DNA from: Tridacna crocea
Lineage: Eukaryota; Mollusca; Bivalvia; Cardiida; Cardiidae
NCBI GenBank assembly: GCA_943736015.1
Contig: OX031063.1
Location: 33,820,172 to 33,884,171 of the forward strand
Length of the DNA stretch: 64,000 bases
Direction: 5' to 3'
In this document: positions 54,777-64,000 of the stretch, in pieces
Position numbering within the stretch: position 1 is the first letter of the stretch
Layout: each line of letters starts with the position of its first letter
Made by a program: the position numbers and the translations under genes
The notes under the pieces: generated by a model
Told to the model about the DNA's origin: nothing
Seen by the model: the letters and a program-made list of their open reading frames with translations, nothing else
Databases searched by the model: none

Positions 54777-55271
54777 ATGGGTGCATGTCTTGGCGTACAA
54801 AATTCACAATTTTTGATTTACGTGCGAACTGGAGACAAAAAGAATGCAGGAACAGATGCAAATGTGAAAATAAAGTTACACGATTCAAATGGAAATCATA
54901 CAGATGACCTAGTGTTAGATAATTTCTTTAGAAATGACTTTGAAAGTGGAAATTTAGATGTATTTCCAATAAAAGACTTAAAACAGAAACAATTTGCCGG
55001 TAAGATCAGTCGGATAGAATTTTGGCGGGACAATGCTGGCCTAGGAGCAGATTGGTTTGTTGACCAAATTACGGTGGAAAATAGGAAAACCAATGATTTA
55101 TACATATTTCCAGTATTTCGTTGGATAAAACCGGACTACCATTACTTGATAGAGCATCTGGACACCTCTCTACCACAGTTTGATCCCCACGGTGATCAGC
55201 GGAAGCAAGAGTTAGAAGATAAAAGAGTCACATATGAAATTGTACAAAAAGTTCCTGGTGCTCCTGCACAG
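54777..55271 (+). CDS. PLAT/LH2 domain first coding exon 4, possible acylated N-terminus
   Basis: The exon encodes 165 residues from ATG 54777 to a near-consensus phase-0 donor (GTATGT at 55272). Motifs: YVRTGDKK at 15-22, GTDAN at 25-29, NDFE at 53-56, FWRDNAGLGADWFVDQ at 82-97, FPVFRW at 111-116, LDTSLPQ at 128-134, DQRKQELEDKR at 140-150 and VPGAPAQ at 159-165. It begins MGACLG, absent from the other three: Gly2 and Cys4 fit an N-myristoylation plus palmitoylation signal, which would tether the enzyme to membrane independently of calcium. That is inference from the motif only. An insertion (KQKQFAG, about 69-75) lengthens one loop. It has the best splice donor of the set. A MITE ends at 54549, leaving about 230 bp of non-repeat 5' sequence. 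The rest of the gene is not seen in the remaining 8.7 kb. Confidence 0.85.
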
Positions 55272-55277
55272 GTATGT
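55272..55277 (+). other. Splice donor of PLAT exon 4
   Basis: CAG|GTATGT in phase 0 after GAPAQ. It is the closest of the four to the metazoan donor consensus. Confidence 0.75.
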
Positions 55278-55398
55278 GTGTAACATCTGAGTACATCGTT
55301 TGGTAAAAGGAGATAATTAATTGTCACAAATAATTTCACCTTTGTTTTCAGGAGTGGACTAAGCAGTGAGTTTTGGTGAAATATACGGCCAAGATCTT

Positions 55399-55595
55399 GG
55401 TGCTTATTCAACAACTATTCTTAACCTTATCCCAAATCTAACTCTAAAATTATAAAGTTACACAACTTCTGATTGGCCAAACCCATTTAATATAGCAGAG
55501 TAGATGTTGTGTTAATTGAAAATTTAATTGAAAAAAAGTATGAGCATACGACCGAGTGAGAATGTCACAATGGTTGGTGACTATGGATTCTGGAG
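55399..55595. repeat. Family C, diverged
   Basis: GCTTATTCAACAACTATTC, CACAACTTCTGATTGGCC, AATGGTTGGTGACTATGG. Confidence 0.55.
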
Positions 55596-55599
55596 CAGG

Positions 55600-56480
55600 A
55601 TAGCAGGTTTATGATAGTGTTTGCCAAAACAAGAATATTAATATAAAGGATCTTTCCTGGGCTTTCCATCATCATGGTTGTTTGACCTATGCATATGGCT
55701 AAAAGAATGACAACCCTTGAGTCTTTGGAGAAATGATTTCAAAGAAACATGGGGTAGTGTGTCAGGGAAAATACTACAAGTTCCAGAACATCATGGTCAT
55801 ACTTAGATGGTACATTTTGAAACCCAATTGTACTGAAGGATTGACTGATTGAATATCTTTTAATGCTTTTTCTCTGTAACAAGTGGATGGAATTCAATCT
55901 AATTTCATGGGAAGCATCCTTTTAAATAGGGAGGACATGTTTTGGTGACTTTTCTATGGGTTAGGCGCTTTGTACTGTTGTACGTATATATCAACAATAA
56001 GATGGCTCGTTTTAAAATGCTTCTGTTATATTTAGGCTCACTGGTCAGTTACTGCCACTTCAGCAATTTAGGCCCTAAAGGGCATCAACTTTTGCTTTTC
56101 AAGTTATATGCTTATTATAATGTAGCTAACAGCTGGCTTGTGATTGTCTTTCCTGGTTTTAGCCAATAGAAGCCCAACACTGCTTTGCTGAAAGAGATTC
56201 AGAGTACCATGACTGGTGTATGTGTCCAACATGTTGGACTGAACCAGGCTTTTGTAAATAAATAACAAATACCTTAACCACAAGGTTACAAAGGACTGTT
56301 GAAATCCAAAGTACAACTGTCCGCTTACATTGCTACTATGTTCCAGAAATTTCATAATGGAAACAGTATAACCCAGAATTTTTCAGCCAGGACAGTGTCT
56401 GTATACAGTTCAGTCATACTATGAAAACATTTGTACCAAAAATATAATAGATCTTTGCATTAGTAAAATCTCTTTATGTT
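55600..56480. other. No gene recognised downstream of PLAT exon 4
   Basis: Frames at 55942-56169 (+) and 56104-56355 (-) overlap each other and lack lipoxygenase motifs. No HxxxxH-type exon is seen. Confidence 0.35.
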
Positions 56481-56489
56481 ATACTCTAT

Positions 56490-57190
56490 TAGACACTAAT
56501 ATTAGAATTGTCTTAATTGAAAGCAATTGCAGACTCAAATTATTTGAAATGTGACTCTAACATGTGAATAGAGAAAAAAAGGAATGCTGATTACCAGCCT
56601 TTTTTCCCTTTTTTCCATAATTCTTCCACAAAGCATTTTGGATTTTGTAAACATAATATTTATTATGATCCTTTCGTACAGAGTGACAGGAAGTGTAGCT
56701 TATTAATAAGAAGGGACTATTATTAGGATAATACCTATGTGAACTTACTTGAACTTTTGGTCAATTGACATTTACCCTTATCACCTCTTGAAATGAATTC
56801 TGTAGATATCATGACTTTGAAAGAATGGTTTTGAAATAGGCCCATGTATAACCATTGAGTACATAAATACATTATACAAAAAAATATTGTAATGGAAGAA
56901 ATTACTCTTTCAACATTAAATTACAAGTGTATAGAAGCAAATTTGATAAAGGGCATATTGCTTTGATGTAAAACAAAATTTTACACTGATAAAAATTAAA
57001 AGTACATGTATTTGCAAATGAAAAAATCAAATGCTGAAAGTGCTCAAGTTATGTGTCTTGTCTTTAAAAGAGTAGAAAATAGTGTTTGACGAGATGCTGG
57101 TAACCCGTATTTTTCTCCTTTGCTCACGGTGATTTCAGAAGTTTAATGCTTCAGGGTCCTTGAAATATGTTAAAGAATATTTGGGAAAAG
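56490..57190 (+). repeat. Two diverged family A copies
   Basis: Copy at about 56490-56665 (GCAATTGCAGACTC, GGAATGCTGATTACCAGCC). Copy at about 56940-57190 (CAAAATTTTACACTGATAAA, GAGATGCTGGTAACC). Confidence 0.45.
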
Positions 57191-57250
57191 GTTTTAGTAG
57201 CATTCTAAGATAATACTATTTCATGAAACGTAATATATATTGTGATTGGC

Positions 57251-57675
57251 TTAAAGGTGGCCCTTCAGATTTTGGGACGAAAATTTTACAAAAATACAAA
57301 AAAAATCGTCCTTATACTCTCAAAGCATTTTAGTTTTCTTTCATAAAACCCCAGTAGTCGAAAACCATCCGACAACACGAGAAATAAGAGATTTACTACG
57401 GCCCAGGTTGACACCAACAGGGGACATGTTCTATTTTTAGATGATCAATTCGCTCATTTATATACAGGAATATACAGACAAAGTTTCAAACATAGCGTCT
57501 GAAGAAGACATTATGAAAAAATAATTATTACATGTTTATTTTGTAATGGAATTTAAGCGTTATGAGTCACATGCCAGTCACTTGACATTCCCATAATGCT
57601 TTATTGATCTTTGGCGCGAAATCTAAAAATACCTTAAGAGGCTACGTAGCCTTTTAAGGGAACACCATCAAAAAT
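57251..57675. mobile_element. Family F repeat, full copy
   Basis: Starts TTAAAGGTGGCCCTTCAG, contains GAGATTTACTACGGCCCAGG and ends CCTTTTAAGGGAACACC; it is shared with 61980-62156. Confidence 0.6.
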
Positions 57676-57879
57676 TTTTTTTTTTTTTGTAATTTTATGA
57701 ATCTTAATTCTTGATGATTTGTATTATTTTCTCATATGAATTTCAGTGATATATATATTTTTTAATTTGGCGAGATGTAAAAATTCTAAATACCCACTTT
57801 AACCAAATGCTGGAGTCAGTCAGAAATTTAGTTGCTTTTGAAATTAAGAAAACTCTTGATGATGAAGCCTTTACAGTCT

Positions 57880-58050
57880 CAAGTTTTATTGACCCTGAAG
57901 GAAAAGACTTTAAAAGATGATGGTAAAAGGACAAAATGCTGGTAACCAGCATTTTCTTCTTTTCCATGCTTTCTTTCCTTTCTGAAACAAATTCAATTTT
58001 ACCAACAATTCAATTTGTCATCTGCAAGACCTTTTACTTCAAAGGTGTCA
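57880..58050 (-). repeat. Family A, ends lost
   Basis: GACCCTGAAGGAAAAGAC, inner stem AAAATGCTGG / CCAGCATTTT, TTTGTCATCTGCAAG. Confidence 0.5.
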
Positions 58051-58429
58051 AACGTATCAGCATTTAACGTTTAAAATAAGAATTTGATGTAGAATAGTTG
58101 TAATCTCTCAGAAATTACTGAGATGTAGATTATTCTAGTCCATACTTGGATAGCATGATGGCCTGCCAACACAGGGAGTAAAATATTAATAATCAAATAT
58201 AGAACTTTTGATACAATTTGTAGCAAATATGATCAAATCAGTTATACGAGACCATGATGAGCAATTGGACAAGACACTCATTTATCAAAGTAGGATGTGA
58301 ATTAGTCGCCCATTCAGTGGTAATTATCAGAAATTTTTGCCAAGGGTGCCATGCTAAATCAGCGTCAACAGTACTGAGTGGTCAATATTCATGAATAATT
58401 AATTGTTTATTGTGAACCTATAAGGCACT

Positions 58430-58550
58430 TAGCACGAAAATGGATTCCCTCATTTGCCTTTGCATAATTATGTTATAGATCTAACGTCAGACTGCATAAA
58501 ATGTGCAATCTGATCTCAGATCTACTTGTTTGATATTGTTGTTGGATATT
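58430..58550. repeat. Family B, eroded
   Basis: CAGACTGCATAAAATGTGCA then ATCTGATCTCAGATCTAC. Confidence 0.5.
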
Positions 58551-58599
58551 GTTTCAAAAGATACCTTGAGGGCTTATCATACTATGTGCTCTTATAGCA

Positions 58600-58811
58600 A
58601 ACTCTTTACCACAAAACAAAGTAATAAGACTCATCCAAACTGAAAATGACATGTGTTTGGACTGAAATTTGTTGATGAAAGTCTCTGGAAAAAATAGTTT
58701 TAGGAAAAAGAAAATACAGGTTACCATCATTTTCTTCTTTTTTCCACAATTTTCAAAAAAACTACCTCTTGAAGGTTCTAAAAAGACAGGATTGTTTTGT
58801 AAAGGATTAAC
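58600..58811 (+). mobile_element. Family A MITE, diverged
   Basis: CTCTTTACCACAAAACAAAG to GTTTTGTAAAGGATTAA. Confidence 0.55.
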
Positions 58812-58847
58812 TAAAGAACTTTCTTCCTATAGATTAGACTTTTGTTA

Positions 58848-59063
58848 TTAACTCATCACTAAATGACAAAATTTTAGGTTTATCCAAATCAAAAGTAATT
58901 GCAGATGACAAAATAAAAGTGACTTAAAACTTGAATTTGATTTGTGAAGGGTAGAAAACATTGTGGGAAAAGGAGAAAATGCTGGTTAGCAGCATTATTT
59001 TCATGTTTTCTAAAGGCTTCTTTCTCAGGGTTGTCAAAAGCGGGATTGTTTTGTAATGGGTTA
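58848..59063 (+). mobile_element. Family A MITE, right hairpin arm lost
   Basis: TTAACTCATCACTAAATGAC to GTTTTGTAATGGGTTA. Confidence 0.65.
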
Positions 59064-59160
59064 CTACTGGTGACATGTTATGGATAAGACCCTGTATCAC
59101 ACTCGCTGATTGTCCATGATTCACTAGGGTGTATTTAATTCAAGTGAATTATTTCTAAGT

Positions 59161-59389
59161 TTAACTCTTTACCAAACGACAAAATTTTAGACTTGTCCAA
59201 ATTGAAAGCATTTGCAGACAACAAAATAAAAGTGACTAAAAATTTGAAATTTGCTTTGTGAAGGGTAGAAAACATTGTGGGAAAAGGAGAAAATGCTGGT
59301 TACCAGCATTTTCTCCTTTTCCCACAGTGTTTTCAAAAAGCTTCTTTCTCAGCGTCGTTTAAAGTCGGGATTGTGTGGTAAAGAGTTAA
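59161..59389 (+). mobile_element. Family A MITE, complete (229 bp), closest to consensus
   Basis: TTAACTCTTTACCAAACGAC to GTGTGGTAAAGAGTTAA. The hairpin spans about 59272-59332 with a single mismatch pair. Confidence 0.9.
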
Positions 59390-59559
59390 ATGAAAGAAAT
59401 CTTTACCAGGTAATCCTTTGTTTTAATTACTTGGAGAGAGAAGACCTTTAGGGAAGGAGAACATGCTGGCAACCAGCCCTTTCCTTTTCAATGCCCCATC
59501 AAAACCCCATCCAATGCCCCATCAAAACCCCATCATTTGAATCACATTTAACTATTGTT

Positions 59560-59761
59560 CTAGCCGTGTCCAAACTGAAAGCATTTGCAGACATTGATTT
59601 AAATGTGACTGAAATAATGGAATTCGGTCTTGATAGGGAAGAAAGCATTGTGGGAAAAGGAGAAAATGCTGGTTACCAGCATTTTCTCCTTTTCCAACAA
59701 TGTTTTCCAAAGGCCTCTTTCCAAAAGGGTGATAAAAGTTGTCATTGTGTGGTAAATAGTT
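59560..59761 (+). repeat. Family A, left end lost
   Basis: GAAAGCATTTGCAGACATTG to GTGTGGTAAATAGTT, intact hairpin. An eroded piece precedes it at 59430-59500. Confidence 0.65.
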
Positions 59762-59842
59762 TTCATCTGCAAGTGTGTTCAGTTTGGGCAAGTTCAAATT
59801 TTTGTTGTCTGGTAAAAGTGCAATAGATTGTGCATTACTGGT

Positions 59843-60073
59843 ATAACCCATTACCACTCAATCCCTCATTTTGATGACCCTTAGAAAGAAGCCTTCAGAA
59901 AACATTGTGGAAAAAGGAGAAAATGCTGGTAATCAGCATTTTCTTTTTTTTCCCACAATGTTTTCTACTCTTCACAAACTAAATTTTTAATTTTCAGCCA
60001 CTTTTATTTTGTCGTCTGCAAATGCTTTCGATTTGGACAAGCCTAAAATAATGTTGTTTGGTAATGAGATAAG
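59843..60073 (-). mobile_element. Family A MITE, near complete
   Basis: ATAACCCATTACCACTCAATC to GTTTGGTAATGAGATAA. Confidence 0.75.
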
Positions 60074-60369
60074 GCCCTTGACATTCATGTCAGTTTATGT
60101 GTGAATATCATGCAGGACGTCTTATATCTGAAGATGCAGATCCTGTCAAATGACAAATATATAAGCTTATTGATGGGAAATACTTTATTATGATCCTTCT
60201 GAAAGCAGAATAAAACCAGCAACATAACTTCCAGTGTAGAACTTGCTGCAAGACCAAAATGATTACAGTATCGAACCTGCCCTTGGCCAGAATGTGGAAG
60301 CAAAACCAACATTCTGTAGATCAAAAAGCGGGGCCTACATTTGCCCTCCATTCTAAGCAACATTTTTAA

Positions 60370-60715
60370 TCTCATGGGCGGATCCAGAGGGGGGGGGACC
60401 GGGGGTCCGGACCCCCCCTGGCATTTTGGCAAAAATGTGGTTATCCGATTCGTGAAATGGTACTGGTTTGATATTGCACAGCATTTATGTAAAATACAGT
60501 CATAAATTTAAAAAAAAGATTCTAAATGTGGAGACCTCATCATGGTTAGAACTGGAAACATTGACTTTTCTTGTAAACGGCTTATATCCACTGAAAACTG
60601 AAATCCGGAAATCAAAGTATCATAAAGTATCATATAATAAGACGAGTGCAAGACGAGTGCGTTTTCATTGTGACACCCCCCCCCCCCCCCCAGAAAGTTA
60701 TCTGGATCCGCGCAT
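60370..60715. mobile_element. G-rich terminal inverted repeat element
   Basis: GGGCGGATCCAGAGGGGGGG at the left and CTGGATCCGCGC at the right (60697-60712), with C-runs inside each end (60414-60420 and 60664-60680). Confidence 0.5.
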
Positions 60716-60944
60716 GAATCCTTTACCACACAATGACAACTTTTAATGCCATTGATGAATAAGCTTTTTGAAAACTTTGTGGGAAAAGGAGAAAATGCTG
60801 GTAACCAGCATTTTCTCCTTTTCCCACAAAGTTTTCTACCAGTATCAAAGCAACATTGCACCATTTGAGCCACTTAGAAATCGTCATTTGCAAATGCTTT
60901 CAATTTGGATATGTCTAAAATTTTGCTTTGTGGTAAGGGGTTAA
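60716..60944 (-). mobile_element. Family A MITE, near complete
   Basis: GAATCCTTTACCACACAATG to TTTGTGGTAAGGGGTTAA; perfect core with a matched CTTTGTG / CACAAAG change. Confidence 0.8.
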
Positions 60945-60949
60945 TCTTA

Positions 60950-61112
60950 TCCTTAAGAATTTTCTTAAGTTGAACTTAAACTTTTACCATAAAAGCCAGG
61001 TCTACCTAGCTAAACCAAATTTTCCAAATGGATTAGCCAATCAGAAATTGTGCTACCTGTTACAATGTAGAATAAGAAAGCAATTTCTGTATGACTAGTG
61101 AATACAGACGTA
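60950..61112. repeat. Family C, diverged
   Basis: CCTTAAGAATTTTCTTAAG, GATTAGCCAATCAGAAATTG, AGTGAATACAGACG. Confidence 0.5.
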
Positions 61113-61294
61113 GATGGCATAGTTTGGGCAGCAACGCAGACTTCAAAATCAAGTATACTGTCTTGTAAAAGCCACTTTGAGGTTTAACAGTTTCTCACAT
61201 GTTCTTTTTCATCTGTACTATGGACAAAAAGTGCTGTTTCTCAGACAGCAATTTTTCATCGATGAACTTTGAATTTTTCCATCAATTTATTTTA

Positions 61295-61485
61295 ATTAGG
61301 AGGCTTTTAAAAACATTGGGGAAAGCAGTGAAAATGCCGGTAACCAGCATTTTCTCCTTTTCCCAGAAGGTTTTCTACACAGTCAACAATGAATTCAATC
61401 ATATGATACACTTTTGGAGTGCTGTCTGCAAATGCTTTGGATATGAGCAACTCCACAATTATGAGTGTCATTTTGTAAGCAGTTA
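61295..61485 (-). repeat. Family A, left end lost
   Basis: AAAAACATTGGGGAAAGCAG, GCCGGTAACCAGCATTTTCTC, GTCTGCAAATGC. Confidence 0.6.
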
Positions 61486-61979
61486 AATGATTTTGAGGAT
61501 GAGGATTTTGAAAAAATAGAAATTTTAATATTTCTTAGAAGTCTTTTTACTCAAAAATATAAAACCATCAAGGGGGGGGGGGGGGGGTGATGGTGTGTGA
61601 TTTGGTAAAGGGTTTACTAAATAAATGACAAAGCAAAAAGGTGAAAATACCTGTTCAGTGAGTGGTGATAATAAAATTTTAATTCAAGTCTAACTTTTTT
61701 ACCTCATTCTCATGCAGATCATTACATGATATCAAATAAAAATGATCACATGATATGAAAATGTTGACAGAAATAAACAACAAAAATTAAATATGCATTT
61801 AGGGACAAATAAAAGAAGAGAAGTCTTAGAGTTTTTTTTTTTTTTTCAAATGAAGAAATTTTGCTCCTAATGAGTAATTTCTTTGTTTTCCCATATTTGT
61901 ATCAATAACAAGTGGATCTTGTATCCAATGGGAAGCTAAGGTTTTGCGTAAATTTAATCAGGGATAAGGAAAATGAGCA
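61486..61979. other. No gene; poly-G tract
   Basis: A run of about 16 G at 61573-61588. A TTTTTTTTTTTT tract near 61835. Eroded A-like stem near 61855-61895. Confidence 0.4.
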
Positions 61980-62156
61980 TTAAAGGTGGCCCTTCACATC
62001 TTGAGACAAACACTTTACAACAACACAAAAAGCTCATCCTGATACTCCCAAAGCCAGTTAATTTTCATTAAAAAAAAACCCAGTGGTCAAACACTATCCG
62101 ACAACAAGAGAAATTAGAGATTTACTACGGCCCAGGTAGACACCGATGGGAAACAC
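61980..62156. mobile_element. Family F repeat, truncated by family A
   Basis: TTAAAGGTGGCCCTTCAC to ACTACGGCCCAGGTAGACACC; A-type sequence begins right after. Confidence 0.6.
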
Positions 62157-62330
62157 ACATGGTTGGAAAAGGCAGAAATGCCTGTAAACAACATTTTCCC
62201 AGCTTTACCTACAATGTTTAAATTCAACCCTGATATAGACAAATTTATTTTGGACCCATTGAATGTATCATCTGCAAATGTTTTCAATATTGTACAGTCT
62301 TTTAATGACATGGTAAAGAGTTGAGGAAAA
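62157..62330 (-). repeat. Family A, diverged
   Basis: GGTTGGAAAAGGCAGAAATG core; end GACATGGTAAAGAGTTGA. Confidence 0.5.
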
Positions 62331-62346
62331 TTTATCCTTAACGAAG

Positions 62347-62575
62347 TTAACCCTTTACTACATAGATACTCATTTCTACGCATTGCTTGTAGGAGCCTTT
62401 GGAAAACATTGCGGCAAAAGGTGAAATTGCTTGTGACGAGCAATTTCACCTTCTGACACAATTTTTTCTACATTATCAAAAGGTGTCATATACACATAAG
62501 AAAAGGCTTCATCCTTGCTGTTATTTAGGGTCAATTAGAGAAATTAGAGAAATGCCTTATGGAGTAAAGGGTTAA
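62347..62575 (-). mobile_element. Family A variant, complete (229 bp)
   Basis: TTAACCCTTTACTACATAG to GGAGTAAAGGGTTAA. The core is AGGTGAAATTGCT / AGCAATTTCACCT, with both arms changed together. The internal part differs from the main type, yet the length is the same. Confidence 0.75.
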
Positions 62576-62579
62576 ATGA

Positions 62580-62786
62580 TTTAATCCTGTACAACACAAT
62601 CTTTATTTTGAAAACGCAGTACTGTACTGCAGAAGAGGGCTTTTAAAAACATTTTGGGAAAAGGAGGAAATGCTGGTTACCTGTATTTTCTCCTTGTCAC
62701 AAAATGTTTGCTACCGTTTCAATGGCAGGTTTCGTTTAACCCACAGTTCTTGATTTTTTAGTTGCAAACTTAATGCTTTCAATTAA
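62580..62786 (-). mobile_element. Family A MITE, diverged
   Basis: TTAATCCTGTACAACACAATC through GGAGGAAATGCTGGTTACC; it ends at the TTAA that starts the next copy. Confidence 0.55.
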
Positions 62787-63011
62787 CTCTTTACCACACA
62801 AGAAAATTTTAGACTGGTCCAAATTGAAAGCATTTGCAGACGACAAAATAAAGGTGATTGAAAAATTGAAATTTGTTCTGGGAAGAGTAGAAAACACTAT
62901 AGGAAAAGGAGAAAATGCTGGTTACCAGCATTTTCTCCTTTTCCTACAGTGTTTTCAAAAGGCTTCTTTCCCAGGGGCTTCAAAAGTAGGGATTGTGTGG
63001 TAATGGGTTAA
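62783..63011 (+). mobile_element. Family A MITE, complete (229 bp)
   Basis: TTAACTCTTTACCACACAAG to GTGTGGTAATGGGTTAA; matched CTATAGG / CCTACAG near the stem base. Confidence 0.9.
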
Positions 63012-63284
63012 AGAAATTAGACCAGGCTAACAATTTTGTCACATGGTAAAGAGTCAAATTCTATTGGTAAAGTGTTATATTCTATATTTAGTTACAAATG
63101 ATGTAATAATGGGAACTTAGATTATGGCCAAATACATTGTTTTAGGATGTTCATTACTAAAGTTATGTCTTGATGGGAAAATTTTGTACGCATTTTTTTA
63201 CTCATCCATCATAATTTTACATCCTGAAGCCTCTATTACATGTATATCAATTTAACTTTTTCTCAAAGCCCCCTGACAAGAACC

Positions 63285-63480
63285 AGTTTCCAGTAGTAAG
63301 AGGTTACTGATTCAAGTCCCAGGTTTGGGTAATTTTTTTCCATTTTGATAGTAATTGCACCAGAATTCATCTCTCGCCACTGATTACTGTTTGGACAACA
63401 GTCGCCTGTGCAAGTGACCAGGAATTTCCGACATGTATTAATGGTTGCTGAACACCAAAAATGGTGCTAAACAAGGAGAT
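63285..63480 (+). mobile_element. tRNA-like SINE
   Basis: AGTAGTAAGAGGTTACTGATT and GATTCAAGTCCCAGG (B-box-like); body TCTCGCCACTGATTAC; end GGTGCTAAACAAGG. Confidence 0.5.
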
Positions 63481-63794
63481 TCTAGCTCTACCATTTGTTT
63501 TTATACTTCATTAATGATATAAATGAAAACTTTGAACAAAACAATTATTCAAGCTAAACGGTGAAAATTTATTCATACTGTTTTTTGCACATGGAGCAGT
63601 CCTATTCGCTCATTCACCCTCAGTCTTACAATCACTCCTAAATAAGTAACAAAACTATTGTCAATCTTGTGGGTTGAAAATCAATAGGAACAAAACAAAA
63701 ATAAAGAATAAAGATTTTTGAATTAGGATGACACTCAAAGTATGATTCAGGTGTTTACGTAACTTCATTTTTACCTCGCAATTTTTCATCTAGA

Positions 63795-63958
63795 TTAACC
63801 TTAGGAAGAAGGTCTTTGAAAACTTTGTTGTTAAACAGCATTTTCTCCTTTTCCCACAATATTTTCCAACCTATCGATGATAAATCCAATCATATGAGCC
63901 TCATTTTACTTGTAGTCTGCAATTAATGCTTTCAATTTAGACAAGTCTGAATTCTTCT
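63795..63958 (-). repeat. Family A, left arm lost
   Basis: ATTAACCTTAGGAAGAAGG, then only AACAGCATTTTCTCCTTTTC of the hairpin, then TAGTCTGCAATTAATGC. Confidence 0.55.
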
Positions 63959-64000
63959 GGGTCCATATTCACCAACCATTCTTAAGAACGTTCTTTGTCT
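63959..64000. mobile_element. Family C foldback, cut by window end
   Basis: GGGTCCATATTCACCAACCA followed by TTCTTAAGAACGTTC matches the left arm of 33544. Confidence 0.7.

Noticed and set aside
59491-59857. Open frames with recurring peptides such as GKGENAGYQHFLLFPQCF
   Set aside because: These repeat dozens of times because they are translations of the family A hairpin (for example 11654, 28469, 40558, 62773). They are not a protein family.

Overview
The window is AT-rich eukaryotic DNA with one recognisable gene family and a very high load of small repeats. There are no prokaryotic-style operons. The only convincing protein-coding sequence is four single exons, each ending at a GT splice donor. 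The mixture of tRNA-headed SINEs, foldback MITEs, and two sequence types I associate with mollusc genomes (an 'AAAGGGAGAT...' hairpin near 12060 and a 'CTCGGCTGTTTCCGAGG' repeat near 33085) suggests a bivalve mollusc. A dreissenid is my guess from the look of the repeats; I cannot verify it.

Genes. Four PLAT/LH2 (C2-like beta-sandwich) exons lie in tandem on the + strand at 8841-9323, 31809-32276, 38081-38548 and 54777-55271. Each starts with its own ATG a few residues before the first beta-strand, and each carries the RTGDR/K..GTDAN and WRDn..G.....W[YF].D motifs. Each ends in a conserved (G/A)PAQ followed by a phase-0 donor. The sequence matches the N-terminal half of animal lipoxygenases of the coral 8R-LOX / 'allene oxide synthase-lipoxygenase-like' type. 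I found no exon of the iron-binding catalytic domain anywhere in the window. The exons could be alternative first exons for a shared downstream catalytic body, first exons of several long-intron genes, or PLAT-only relics. Exons 1 and 2 form one sequence subgroup; exons 3 and 4 form another.

Repeats. Family A is a piggyBac-like MITE: TTAA target sites, CCCTTTACCA termini, and a standard span of 229 bp counting both TTAAs. It carries an off-centre, nearly perfect inverted repeat of about 55-60 nt. About 70 full or partial copies occur, densest to the right of about 20 kb. Family B is a second TTAA MITE of about 213 bp with a GCACAGAACGTGC-centred palindrome. Family C is a foldback of about 198 bp. 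Families D and E are foldbacks of about 250 bp. Family F is a 420-bp repeat present twice. Several SINE subfamilies and one pair of oppositely oriented, about 750-bp TIR elements with a decayed coding-like interior are also present. Several elements are nested, which gives a relative insertion order.

Layout. 1-8.8 kb: repeats upstream of PLAT exon 1. 9.3-31.8 kb: first intron or intergenic region, with A, B, C, D and SINE copies. 32.3-38.1 kb: the short gap between exons 2 and 3. 38.5-54.8 kb: contains the inverted 750-bp pair, many A copies and a 212-bp tandem duplication. 55.3-64 kb: another dense A field, with no later exon recognised.
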